The notes under the pieces: model-generated | The model's input: only the letters and a program-made list of their open reading frames with translations | Databases searched by the model: none | What the model was told of the DNA's origin: nothing | Shown: positions 46,281-58,325 of the stretch, one piece after another | Layout of the letters: every line of letters starts with the position of its first letter | Position numbering within the stretch: position 1 is the stretch's first letter | From: Gnetum montanum | Lineage: Eukaryota > Streptophyta > Gnetopsida > Gnetales > Gnetaceae | Reading direction: 5' to 3' | Length of the DNA stretch: 64,000 nucleotides | NCBI GenBank assembly: GCA_015680685.1 | Contig: MNCI01014546.1 | Location: 420,945-484,944 of the forward strand | Made by a program: the position numbers and the translations under genes

Positions 46281-48400
46281 CATATCATGATCAAGGATGT
46301 AATCGTGGGCTAGCCATCTATAATGTTAACACACCTCAAAACCTAACCCAACATACATATAGCAATCAAGTGTGTGACCAATAGTTTTTCTACCCAACCA
46401 CCACACCACCAATGTTTCATACATCCATGGACCCCACTTATCCACTTATTAGTCCTTGTCATGGCCAAATGTTTAGTCGTGGGGGTTACCCCCCATTCTA
46501 GTCTTTAGGATTCTTCAGTGTTTTTCATCTTCTTATTTTACAACTTTTTGTTTTACACATTCTTTATTTTACATCTTCTTGTTTTCATGTTATTAACCTT
46601 TTCTAATTTTTATTTTACACCATCATTAGCACATTTTCTATTTCTTGAATATTTTACACCTTCTTTTATATTTTCTTGTATTTTGATGTGATTATCTAAC
46701 TTTTTGTTAATAAGTGTCAGGTATAGTGGTAATGCATTGATTGATGGTGATATGTACTATTTCTATTATTTGATTATTGGTGTCTGGTTTCTGGATTTGA
46801 ATTTCATTACAGATGATTAGGACATGGTTTATTTTTCATGAAACAAGTAGTGAGTCCACAACATCCACCCATCTACAAACTCTATGGCTTTTCTTGTTCT
46901 GGAAATGTGTAGTCATTTTTTCATTAATAAAGCTTTAATAAATTTGTGACTTTGGTAGTTTTCAAAATTGGAAAGGATTCAAAGGTTTGAATAGGGTGTG
47001 GCTTCAAGGGGATTCGGTATTCTTTGTGCCTTTCTATTTACTTGGATGCATGTGTCTTTTCATGGATTTCTTACTATTCCATGTCAACCAATAAAAGGAA
47101 GCTAAATAAGTCTTTGCATGGTGTGGTTCTCATAAAAAAATGCTGGAAATTCAAAGGATACCCCTTAGACAAAATAAATGGACTACAAGCATTGGTTATG
47201 AGACTAGAAAGACATGTACCCATGCTTGAAGGTCACCTCTAACTAAGGCCCATCCTCACTTCCGACTTCTTTTTTCTTCTCTAATAAGGAATGGTGGTTG
47301 TTCTATGGGAGCACTCTTGTGTCTTAGGGGATGGACTAGTCTTAGAATGTCGATGCAAAGTTACTGAACATGGTTGGTTTTGGTCTAGACTAAGGATGGA
47401 TCCTATTAAGTCATTTAACCACAAAATCCACAAAGGACTTCATGTGACCTTAATTAGGAATTCCATTCCACTCTCTCTCATCCATTTATGCTTTCCATGT
47501 CTCACTTCACTATTAGTTTCATGTTCTTGATCTGATGTCTTGGTTTGATGTGTCAGAATTCTTAGTTAGTTTTTTTTGGGTTTTTGTACTTAACCTTTTG
47601 TAACCATTAATCATCCATAGAGCGCACAGACTCTTTGGTTTGAAGTTATGCAAGGGTATAAAAGGCATGTGTCTACTTTGGGAAGGATCCACTTGCATAT
47701 CTTTTGGTTGGGGCTAGTTAAGTTTTTTACCCTTAAACACTCTTACAATCAAATCCTTTTGTTTACCCCATCAATGACATCCAATTATGCACATCTTCAT
47801 AACATTTTTTAGTGAACTTTCCTTTTTATTGTTGTGAATTCTTACATCCTCTTTAAATATTTTCTTATGTTAAACATTCTCAACTTTAATGGACTACTTA
47901 TCTATTTTACCCTATTTTTCAACCTTCTCGCTAACACTCATAAAGGAATCAATCTATCACAATCATAACCTAGCCGAGTGTAACCATCGAAGAGACAAGC
48001 TACTTAATAGCTATGTGTTACACATTACATATTAATTCACGATTTTGTTGTGATTATAATGGGAAGCATGGACTAGAAGCAGGACTATCTTCACTAAGGA
48101 TGATGCAGTAGCACCTTGTGACAAGGACTATTCATGATGATTGGATCTTCTATCTCTCTCTTCAGCTACCAAGAGGTGTTGGATGTTAGTTTTTTTCCCA
48201 AGGTGTTCACTTCTCTTATCATAAACACAAAATTTTGTAAAGCTTGTAACTCTGTACACTTGGGCACTTAGCGTTTATCTATTCCACTTAAGTCAATTTG
48301 TATGTTAATCAATAATCCCATACCTACCCAATATTTTGTAAGGAACTTGTCCCTTGTTTTGTTTAACTTGAGTATGAGTTTTCATTTAGTTGTGGGGATA
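46281..48400 (+). other. N3 3' non-coding region
   Basis: No coding family. It has the decayed G-rich motif (about 46470) and blocks shared with 55383-57326 and 36990-37960. A PPT-like AGTTGTGGGGATA directly precedes the LTR. Confidence 0.65.
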
Positions 48401-49266
48401 TGATGAGTCATGATTTGCCTAGCCTTGACATTGAAGCCTTGTTATTAGAGCCTTATTATCAATGACTTGACATCAGATACCCAATGTAGGGTACACGATG
48501 TTGGGGTTTGGATGCAACGTCAAATATTTGATGTTATAGGGTATACTCTAGCCTATAAATATAGTGCTCGGGCTCATGATTTCCATATAGTTTTTCAATC
48601 AGAGTAGCAGAGCTCTTGTAGTTTGTGATGTTTGTAATCGTACGACACCTTTGTTTGAGTGTGATGTACTTGGACATGTTACATGAGTGGCAATAAAGAT
48701 TGAGATTACTCCCATCATTGTAGCATTCACTTAGATTATTATTACTTTTTATTGTTAATTATTTACTGCTTTCCTTAGTTAAATGTTTGTATTTATTGTT
48801 ATTTACTATTCTTAATATTAAGTGGAATGCACATGGCTTAATCACGAACGTTTAATTGTAAATACTTGGTGATCTAGAGGTGTATTGTTTAGAACAACTA
48901 GTGACATACACTTAGCAATCCTAGAAGTAGCCTCACAAAGTCTAAGATGTGTACAAATGATTAAGAGTGGATACTCATCGCTCATAGGCTAGTTAGATCT
49001 TGTTTTGCATAATTCATTAGTTTAATTAATTCATCTCTTTATCATCATTAGGAGTAGCATAAAATTAGGAACAACATCATATGCCTCACTTTGGACTAAA
49101 CCATATGTGACAAAGCTACGACTAGTCCAAGTGTGAAGATAATGAACTACGATCCAAGCATAGCGGTCTAGATACCACAACTAGTCCCATCCATGAAATT
49201 GATCGAATCATGCGTGAACGCTTGTGGTTTGTATGGTTGAGCATAGGGGTACCTTTTCGCTCATCA
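48401..49266 (+). repeat. N3 3' LTR
   Basis: 866 bp, partner of 42221-43122, ending CGCTCATCA. TATAAATATAG lies at about 48555. Confidence 0.85.
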
Positions 49267-49271
49267 TAAGT

Positions 49272-50464
49272 GTAACACCACACAAAAAATGCGATAAAAT
49301 GACTCTTAGTCATAACCTCAATGGCTTAACATTATGTTGTACAATTATGACCTCCTTGGATAAGGAACAAACCATCACAACTCAACCAATAGAAATTAAA
49401 TAAATATATTTTTTGTTATTTTAATGTTTAAGGCATCAACGATGCAATAAGGGAAAATCATGAGGTTTATTCACTATGTAAATACTAGACTTTGCATTGA
49501 TCAAATGATTTTGGGCTACATAAACAAGGTAGCACTTTGACATAGTCTATCTGAACTTGTGAAAACGATGATTCAAAACACATAATACAGGGAAAGGAAT
49601 CACTTAACTATAGGAGGAAGAGCTTTTCACAAAAATTGAATGCTAAAAGCCTTGAAATGAAATTAAAGTAATGCCAATGATATAACTAAGTTCTATGTGA
49701 GAGCTCATCCTAAGTATTTATAGTTTTTGTAGTGAAACGTAGGAGATTCATTAGCTCTTGAGCATAAATGAAGGTTCATTAATGTAGCCCAAGACAATCT
49801 TGGTTACATTGTAGGTGAAGAAGGCTAAACCAAGCCTAGATGTTGGTGTGTTAGTGCCCCTATGCTAACGTAGGGAGGTGCACTAATGTAGGGTAGTCAG
49901 TGCTGCGCCCCACCCCCCCACCCCAACCACACTCAAGGGGGCTTGCTAGAAGGACCAAAGAACATTCAAATGAAGCCAGAATCATCCTAAAGGGCTTGAA
50001 TCATACACAAAATCTTAAAGTATGACACAAGTGCCTAGGTTGCATCTTAGGAGACCAAGAACCTCAACCAAACATGCTAGACTAAACATAGCATTAAAAA
50101 AGACTTTCCAAATCTAGGGCTTAGAATTGACATACAAAATGCCACTGGACATCTCACCAATGCTTTTTGATAATGATCTTAATGCAACTAAGATATCAAA
50201 ATTTGTTATTCATGATTATATATATAATTCATTAGTTCGTGATCTTTCATCACAATAAGTGTTCATTCAAATTTTGGGTTACGTTCCTTGTAATCGAAGT
50301 TTCATTTTGCAGTTAAATGATGTAATGAAAAAGTAGGATACTAAAACTTTTATGCCACATATTATTCTTAGTTTATTATTTTGCTTATTAAGTTAGGAAA
50401 TTATTTGATGGTAAAGTGTGCCATAAATATAGGGTCTTTTATACATAAGTATGTAATGTTGATT
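49272..50464. other. Unassigned spacer between N3 and the split solo LTR
   Basis: No coding motif. There is a C-run at 49905-49925. A short stretch near 50205-50245 weakly resembles the right end of repeat copy A (about 21840-21880); I do not push this further. Confidence 0.4.
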
Positions 50465-50469
50465 ATTTT

Positions 50470-51045
50470 TGATGGGACGCGATATCGCATCAGCCACGAT
50501 ATCGTGTACACGATATCGTAGCACGTCGCCAATTCTATAAATAAGTGGCATCTCTTCCTTGTTTCTCCTTCTCGATCTAGACCATAGCCAAACTCTTGCC
50601 ATTTTTCCATTCTAGAGTTAGAATAATTTCCATGTGCCCATAGTAGAAGTCCCAAAGTAAACGGATCTTTATTCGAGCAATTTTGTACTTGAGCACACAA
50701 TTGTGTATTGTAATAAAGATGAACTTTTGGATAAACCTTGCAATGCATGGACTAATCTAATGAGGATTTAATTATCGTTGAATGTTTAAATGATTTCTTA
50801 GGACTTAATCTCTCTCAACCCTCAACTCTCATAGTTAAGTGCATTCAATACGACCGCTTCGAGCACATGCGTTACGCTTGGTAATCCCAGTAACGAATAG
50901 TGTTTGGTAATCCTAACAGTGTTGCATTGGTTCAGGGTGTGAAACAGCAAGTGGGAATGGATACTGATGCTAGGATGATTAAGGCTTGGTTAGTTAAAGT
51001 TACTTACTTAGTCTCTTCACCCTTTCCTCTTTTAGCATAGGTGAT
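50470..51045 (+). mobile_element. Split solo LTR, left part
   Basis: Starts TGATGGGACGCGATATCG, with a TATA box at about 50535. It runs to TTAGCATAGGTGAT, where N1 is inserted. The remaining 3' end is 58118-58325. Flanking ATTTT (50465-50469) and ATTTG (58326-58330) match at four of five. Confidence 0.85.
51041..51045. repeat. Target-site duplication of N1, left copy (GTGAT)
   Basis: Partner GCGAT at 58113-58117. Intact family LTRs read GGCGATAAA at this place (60167-60175), so GCGAT is ancestral and this copy shows one C-to-T change at a CpG. Confidence 0.8.
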
Positions 51046-51896
51046 TGATGGGACGCGATATCGCATGGGCCGCTATATTACGTCCGCTACAATATCGCAT
51101 CCCCTGCGATATCACATACGTGATATCATGTCTTCCCCTGTGATATCATGTACGCAATATCGTAGTGCACCGTCATATCTATAAATAAGAGGCGACTCTC
51201 CCTTGTTTCTCATTCTAGGCCTAGACCATAGTGAAACTCTGGCAGTTTGATCCCTCCAAAGATAGAATATTTTCCATGTGCCCGCAGTAGGAGCTCCAAA
51301 GTGAACAGATCTTTATTCGAGCAAATATTGTACCTGAACACATGTTTGTGTACAACAATAAAGACGAACTTCTTGGGTAAACCTTGTAGTGCATGGAATA
51401 GGCTAAATAGGACTTTTATTTACTGTTTACCATTTAAATGCTTTATTAGTGATTAAATGTTTCTCAACCCTTCTCTCCTAGTTAAGTGCCTCAATACGAC
51501 CGCTTCGAGCACGTGCGTTACGCTTGGTGATCCCAACAACGACTAGCGTTTGGTAACCAAGGTTGCATTGGTTTAGGGTGTAAACGGTAAGTGGGAACGG
51601 ATGTTGATGCTAGGTTAATTAAGACTTAGATAGTTAGTTAAAGTTAGTTAATTAATCTCTTCACCCTTCACCTTATCAGCATAGGAGATAAAATAGAAAA
51701 GATATAAAAATCATATACCTCAGACTTACTTAACCATACACCATGACAAATACAAGTAAGTTTGGAAAGACAATGAATAATTAACCTTAAGTGTTCCATG
51801 AGGCATGTAGGCACTTAGTCTGTGGAGTTCAACCAAATCACACATGTAATGCTTGTATTCGTATGGTTGAGTGTAGGGGTACCTCGCCACTCATCA
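51046..51896 (+). repeat. N1 5' LTR
   Basis: 851 bp. U3 (51046-51160) contains several GATATC-type palindromes. TATAAATA lies at 51180-51187. It is 65 bp longer than the 3' LTR because of extra palindromic units. Confidence 0.9.
51180..51187 (+). promoter_or_regulatory. N1 LTR TATA box
   Basis: TATAAATA followed by AGAGGCG, conserved in all LTRs of this family directly after the palindrome cluster. Confidence 0.65.
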
Positions 51897-51916
51897 TTGG
51901 TGCTGTTGCCAGGGAC
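51897..51916 (+). other. N1 primer-binding site
   Basis: TTGGTGCTGTTGCCAGGGAC directly follows the LTR and resembles the plant tRNA-Asp-type PBS TGGCGCCGTTGCCGGGGA with transitions. Confidence 0.75.
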
Positions 51917-52039
51917 TAAGTGTTTGTGCGCTAAGTAGAACATAGGAAATTACTCACATCATTGGGAGCTTAAATGAACCTTAGGATCAATTAAATGAAA
52001 ATTTATATAACGGTTAATTAGCACACCAAATAAGATACA

Positions 52040-55000
52040 ATGTCTTCTTCTTCTTCTCACAAGAGCATTACACCACCTAGGGATCATACTAGAAATAGTC
52101 GACAATCTAAAACACATAACCTAAATCTACTAGTTCCTCAACAATATAGGGTGGTATATGCTCATCCCAATGAGTATATACCCAGTTTTACTTTTATCCT
52201 TCATCAGGATGAATAGATGCACTGGAGAGACCTGCAAGGTAATATAGTGTTACCTCCAGATCGTGCAGTCTCCAACATGCTCCTCTGTGCTCTGGCACAG
52301 ATCAACATGACACAGCTCTATGCTGAATATGTTATAGGTGATTTTGACACAAGGGATTACTATCCCACATCTGCACAACGTATAAGGGACTCAAGGCAGG
52401 AGAGCCACCATACACTATTGAAGGGCAAAGAGGTCCCGCACGTCCTAAGTGAAATTGGAGATGGTGAACCACTTGCAACAGGTTCTCTATCGAAAGATGT
52501 TCCCCCTCCTAATGAAAGTAATGAGGTGGGGTATCAGAACCTATGCTCCATGATACGCAACCTTGGTTCTGATCCTCGTGAACACCAGCTGTTCATTAAG
52601 GGAACAACAACACATGATAAGGATGGGCACTCAGATCGTCATCACGATCGGGGCCAAAGCCACAGAAGAGAAGGTAAGAAGCATCGTCATGGTGATGGTT
52701 CTCCTTCTTCTTTGCCTTCATCACATCATTCACCCTCTCCTTCCACATCAGGGCATAGTCATCAAGAGCATAATAGATAGGATAAGGGTAAGTGAAATGA
52801 GAGACCTCGATGAGAAAGTCGAGAGAGAGGACAAGGGCAATCAAGAGAATCTAGGCATGAATGAAGGGAAAGTAGGGAACAATGTAGATATCATAGACAT
52901 CATGAAAGAGATGATCATGAAGAACCCCTACTTGCTACCCAAAGCATGCTAGATATCATGGAGGCTATGAGAATACCAACAAGGCATCAAAAGGATAGCC
53001 AGATCAAGCACTTAGACATGAACAATATCCCACGCTTCAAAGGGGGATACAACGCGGATCCGCAAAATCATTTATAGGCATTCCACGATGCCTGTGCCTT
53101 GAAAAACATAGAAAACAAGTGGCAGAAACTAAAGTTGTTTCCCAGGATACTCATAAAGGAAGTAGAGAGTTGGTACTGGTCCTTATAACCGGAAGCCATC
53201 AAGAGGTGGAGTACGATGTTAGAACTCTTCAACGATAAGTATCAAACTTACTTCAAAGTGTTTAATTTGCATAAGAAAATCCAAAAATGGAAGCAAGATA
53301 CTCATGAACCCTTAGATGCTGCCATGGGCCACTACTACGCATTGTTACATCATTGCCTGGGCCATGGTTATGCACAACGAGATCAACTACGCCATCTTGT
53401 AGATGGGCTAAGGTATGAAACTAGGAGAACCCTTGGGACTTATGCCCAAGGGAGACTATCAGAACTTAGATCCCATGAAATTCATCGATTGTTGGAACAA
53501 GTAGCCAAATAAGAAGGGGAGCTATGAAAAAGAGAGAGTGTAGAAGAATATAACCATGATCCCTCCCTTTGAAAGAAGGGAGTGAGATTCTGTGATGAAG
53601 AGGATGAGTCACCACTCGAAGAGTTGGTGAACACAAAAACCTTGCCGCTACAAAAGCTAATAATGAAAGTATCGGCTAAGGTAGATGAAGTATGGAGCTC
53701 CTTAGATAGTAAAATTGAAACTGTCCTAAAGATTGTAGAGGATTCTAAGGAGGAACAAAGTAGTGACAAGGACAAGAAAAAGCGGAGAGATTTAGGCTCT
53801 GCACGTGACAAGGGTAAGGTAAAAATAACTATCTCTGATGAGGTTGTGGATTTTGACACAGATGATGACAGTGGATGTGAGATCTATCAATATGACCATC
53901 CTAAGGGATGTTGTCCAATCATCTCACATCTACAAGAGTATGGGGTGTATTCACTCAACCCGAGACTCAGCAGATAGCAGACAGCCCGAAGGTTATCTTA
54001 TCCTCAAGGTAACCCAAGATAGTTCCACCAGCCATTGATGTACTATCCAAGTGGAACTCCACCACAACCCATCGAAAAACATCAGTAGTGGCAATACCCA
54101 CAATCATGGGGGATGCCACCGTCGAAACAACAATACCCTTACCGATAGCCAGACCCATATGGATACTACGTGCAACAACCGATTTCTCCAAGTGACTCCA
54201 TGGGTCACACAACTGCCCAATGTCACTACCAAGTTTGGGATTACTTTAGAAGGGCTCCTTCTCCTCCAGGAGATACTCCACATCCATACCATCCTTTTAA
54301 TCCATCCACACCTCTTCCACTAGTAGTTCCCATACCTCCTGCTCCAACAATGCAATGGGAACTCCCCACTCAACCGTAGCAATGAAATGCTACGAGAGCC
54401 ATAAACATTCAACTCGCTACTGGTTCTATCAACCATAAAAAGAGAAGACCTTTCTTCAAAACCAAAAGCCCATACAAGCTTTCACAACCACAAGCGGTTG
54501 ATTCTGTGATCACTCCTTCAACATACAAGGCTTTGGAGCTTCCTTCCATCCAACAACAGAGCTTAACACATACGGTTATGTTAACACATACCGTAACTAA
54601 TTGGATCAAGGTAGGCCACCTTCCCAGTAAACTATCTGACCCTGGGAGTCCCTTAATCTACCTCCAAGTCACCAGGAACAAACCACATAAGGCTCTTCGT
54701 GACTCAGGTTCTAGAGTCAACTTAATCTTACGAGAAATGTATCAAGCCTAGAACCTGTCCCAACTTAAGAAGAGAAATATTCAACTAGAGTTGGCTGACC
54801 AGTCCATCACCATTCCCTTGGGATTGGTGGAGGACATCATTATCACTATGTGTGGTTGGTCATACCCAGCTAATTTCCTAGTGATAGAAGTTAACAATGA
54901 CAAAGGGGACTTCCCAATTATAATAGGAAGGGCATGGATAAGCACAATAGATGCATGCCTAGGGATTCATGATCTTTCCTTGGAAATATATAAGGTAAAC

Positions 55001-55321
55001 ATTTATGGAAGGATCGAGAAGAAGAAAGTTTTGTGCATCACATACAGTGACTCATCGGGTGATGACATGGAGGAATGCTCCACATCTCCTCCATGCGACA
55101 GGTGTGCCCTAGAAACTCTACAACAAAAATGCCTGTATGTAGCAACGACACAACAAGTAGACACCCTATGGTTGATAGCTATTCAAAAGAGCAATCCAAA
55201 AACATGCATGGAACGAACTGGGGGAACAACTCATGCCCATCAAAAAAGCATATATACATTGGAATATGAACATCACCGACTTCCACCCCTTAATCTAAGA
55301 ACATCAATTGGGAGAAGTTGA
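52040..55321 (+). pseudogene. N1 Gag-protease frame
   Basis: One reading phase of about 1,094 codons with stops but no frameshift. The start ATG at 52040 (MSSSSSHK) is conserved in M1 and N2. In order: an N-terminal domain (residues 1-170), a His/Arg/Ser-rich basic part (about 190-300), the gag core (NIPRFKGGY near 330, MLELFNDKY near 393, LGTYAQGRL near 467), a Cys segment where N2's C-x2-C has become C-x2-Y (near 611-626), and a Pro/Gln/Tyr-rich part (654-780). The protease follows, with ALRDSGS at 885-891, MCGWSYPANF near 937 and FPIIIGRAWIS near 958. Stops include 52214, 52778 and 53075; the last is shared with N2. A 1-base loss near 55285, also shared, shifts the frame before its end. 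Confidence 0.88.
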
Positions 55322-55340
55322 ACACTTCTAAGAAATTCAA

Positions 55341-55347
55341 ACAGGCG
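55341..55347 (+). other. Deletion junction replacing RT-RNase H-integrase
   Basis: TTCAAACAG, matching M1 sequence just after the protease, runs straight into GCTCATTATTTT, matching M1 sequence just before the pol stop. N2 shows the same join at 63812-63818. Confidence 0.8.
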
Positions 55348-55382
55348 CTCATTATTTTGGATCTCTCCCTTTCTATTCAGTC

Positions 55383-57326
55383 ATGGGGGAGATGGCCACC
55401 TATGCTAATCATTTGGGGCCCTCAGTTCTTTTTAAGTTTTTGTTTTACATGTTTTTGTTTCACACATTTTTGTATTACATGTTTTTGTTTTACACATTTT
55501 TGTTTTTACTTTTCTTATTTTTGTTTTACAACATCGTTATACTTTTTCATTTCTTTTATGTGTGTGTGTGTGTGTGTGTGTGATCCATCTTGTAAGTTTT
55601 TCACCGATAAGTGTTCTTCATGATGGTATGAACTATTTTTATAGTGATTGCTAATGTTTGGTTTTTATCTTTAAGTTATGATGTTAATACTAAGGTATGT
55701 TTCTTTTGATATAGTAGGCAATGAGTTCACTTCATCCACATATCCATAGATTTCTATGGTCTCTCTCAGCTTGGAAATGTACAGTCCTTTTTCAATAATA
55801 AGAACTATAATGAATTGGTGACTGGGCATTTCACAAACTAAGGAAGGACTCAAGGATTGAAAAGGGTGTGACTTCAAGGGAACTTGATGCATTTGTGTTG
55901 GCCATTCTCTTGGGTTCTCGAATGTTTTGTTCATGACTTTTTTGACCATTTTGACGTTACCCAATTATTGGGAAGCTGCGCAAATAAAAATAACAAAGTC
56001 TTTGCATGGTGTGGTTCTCACACATAAACATATAAAATAACAAAAAAAAACTAGAGAATTCAAAGCACACCCCTTAGATGAAATAACCATTTGGGCTACA
56101 AGCACTGGTTATGGAACTAAAATAAAAATGTTCCCTCTAACTAAGGCCCTTCGCACTTCCCATTCTCTCCTCCTTGTTTCGTCAGAATGGTGGTGGCTCT
56201 TGGGTGAAGGCATTCTTGTTATTTCAAGAGGATGGATTGGTTGAATGCGTTAATGTGAAGTCACTGGAAGTGGTTTGTTTAAGGCCAAACTTGGAATGGG
56301 ATCTGCTAAGTCACATTAATCATGAACTACACAAGGGGTCGTACATCACCTTGTTCTTGGGATTCCATTCCATTCTCTTCTCTCCATCCTTCTCTCCATT
56401 ATTCACCTCATTGTCGATTGTATCATTAGTGTATATTTTGATGGATGCATTATTTTCTTTTTGGTAAATTCTTGTGGTTAAGACTTTAAATCTTGTTCCA
56501 AATGACATTCCCAGAGCCTACAAACTCTTTGAATGTGGGTTTGTTAGGGCATTAAGGGCATGATTCTACTTTGGGGAGGACCCACTGACATTCCTATTTG
56601 GTGCACCAGTTAAATTCTTTCCCCTAACATTTTTGCAACCAATTCTATTTTGTTCATTTCCATCTTGACATCCATTTCATCGACACTATAGTTGTCTCTT
56701 TTTCTCCATATTTCTTGTTTTTTATTCTTTCTCCATTCTATCACTATCGGAGGTTCGCTCTTAGTCATGGGGGTCTGGACCCAAATTTTTTCAATTTTCT
56801 CTTAACACCTACACCTTCAGTAGTCATCATTATTATATCTCTAGATCCGTATCGGCCATACCCCAACTCAGCCAATGGACCTTTCACTGAAGCAAGGTAT
56901 CAAGTACATTGAAATTCATTTATCCTTGCTAATACAAAGACTGTGTTGTGTGTGCAGATGGCAATCATGTAATAATAAATTGGATCTGGAGGGAACACAT
57001 GGAATGGAGCAGTGTTGAAAGCAGCTATGCAAGGAGAAAGATCGATGGTGCACTTATGAATGGACAACAAAAGGCACAATCTTAGTGTTGGCAGCAGCGA
57101 AACTTCTTTCTCTCTCTCTTTCTCAGCTGCCAAATGAGGCCTGATATCAAATGTAATAAGGTGTTCACTCTTGTTGTCATGAACACCAATTTTGTCTTGT
57201 CTTGTAATGATGATCCATTCACATGTCATCCCATTCACCAGTAGTTCCATTTGAGTTAATAATCCCATACTATCCCAATATTTTGTAAAGAACTCGAGGA
57301 TGAGTTTTTATTCAATCATGGAGTTA
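55383..57326 (+). other. N1 3' non-coding region
   Basis: It opens with the G-rich motif TCATGGGGGAGATGGCC, then T-rich sequence and a (TG)12 run at 55559-55582. It continues through blocks shared with M1 (inverted) and N3, and ends with a PPT-like AATCATGGAGTTA before the LTR. No credible gene. Confidence 0.65.
55559..55582. repeat. (TG)12 microsatellite
   Basis: Perfect TG dinucleotide run; N2 has a short interrupted counterpart near 63978-63998. Confidence 0.9.
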
Positions 57327-58112
57327 TGATGGGATGCGATATCGTGTCTTCCCCTACGATATCGCGTACGCAATATCGCAGTGCACCGTCATATCTATAA
57401 ATAAGAGGCGGCTCTCCCTTGTTTCTCATTCTAGGCCTAGACCATAGCTAAACTATGGTAGTTTTATCCCTCTAGAGATAGAATATTTTCTATGTGGCTG
57501 CAATAGGAGCTCCAAAGTGAATGGATCTTTATTCGAGCAAATATTGTACCTGAACACATGTTTGTGTACAACAATAAAGACGAACTTCTTGGATAAATCT
57601 TGTAGTGCATGGAATAAGCTAAATAGGACTTTTATTTACTGTTTACCATTTAAATTCTTTATTAGTTATTAAATCTTTCTCAACCCTTCTCTCCTAGTTA
57701 AGTGCCTCAGTACGACCACTTTGAGCACGTGCGTTACGCTTGGTGATCCCAACAACAACTAGCATTTGGTAACCAAGGTTTCATTGGTTCAGGGTGTGAA
57801 TGGTAAGTGGGAAAAGATGCTAACGCTAGGTTAATTAAGACTTAGATAGTTAGTTAAAGTTAGTTAATTAATCTCTTCACCCTTCACCTTGTCAGCATAG
57901 GAGACAAAATAGAAAAGATATAAAAATCATATACCTCAACCTTACTTAACCATACACCATGAAAAATACAAGTAAGTTTGGGAAGACAACGAATAATTAA
58001 CCTTAAGTGTTCCATGAGGCATGTAGGAACTTAGTCTGCGGAGTTTGACCAGATCGCGCGTGTAACGCTCGTATTCGTATGGTTGAGTGTAGGGGTACCT
58101 CGCCACTCATCA
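57327..58112 (+). repeat. N1 3' LTR
   Basis: 786 bp, TGATGGGATGCGATATCG to CGCCACTCATCA, TATAAATA at 57398-57405. Hand comparison with the 5' LTR gives about 6% difference plus the 65-bp U3 length change. Confidence 0.9.
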
Positions 58113-58117
58113 GCGAT
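58113..58117. repeat. Target-site duplication of N1, right copy (GCGAT)
   Basis: Pairs with GTGAT at 51041-51045. Confidence 0.8.
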
Positions 58118-58325
58118 AAAACATAAAAGATATAAAAATCACATGCCTCAAGCTTACTTAACCATACAACTATGAAAAATACAAGTAAGCTTGGTAGTAC
58201 AACAATTGATTAACTTTAAGTGTTCCATAAGACATGTAGGCACTTAGTCTGCAGAGTTCGACCGGATCGTGCATGTAACGCTTGTATTTGTATGGTTGAG
58301 TGTAGGGGTACCCTGCCACTCATCA
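58118..58325 (+). mobile_element. Split solo LTR, right part
   Basis: Continues 50470-51045 (AAAACATAAAAGATATAAAAATCACATGC, shown here only as a landmark near 58119) and ends CTGCCACTCATCA at 58325. Confidence 0.85.

Larger units (their letters stand above)
42221..49266 (+). mobile_element. N3: Gag-only family member
   Basis: 7,046 bp with LTRs 42221-43122 and 48401-49266. Flanks CAAGT (42216-42220) and TAAGT (49267-49271) match at four of five positions, the difference being C/T. It carries Gag, then loses recognisable protease before a solo LTR inserted at 45469-46275, then the G-rich motif and a 3' non-coding region. No RT, RNase H or integrase. Its Gag N-terminus differs from N1, N2 and M1, and its LTR U3 carries GACGTC rather than GATATC palindromes, so it is a separate subfamily. 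Confidence 0.8.
51046..58112 (+). mobile_element. N1: non-autonomous Gag-protease family member
   Basis: 7,067 bp, inserted in another LTR of its own family. LTRs are 51046-51896 and 57327-58112. The PBS is at 51897, one long Gag-protease frame at 52040-55321, then a direct join to the last codons of pol and the G-rich motif (55381). RT, RNase H and integrase, about 2.9 kb in M1, are missing at 55341-55347. N2 has the identical join, so this is an inherited structure rather than local damage. Confidence 0.9.

Noticed and set aside
52563-52952. Alternative frame in N1 Gag suggesting a frameshift
   Set aside because: The true phase from 52217 continues through this region with stops and rejoins the conserved Gag core at 53020, so the other frame is a shadow.
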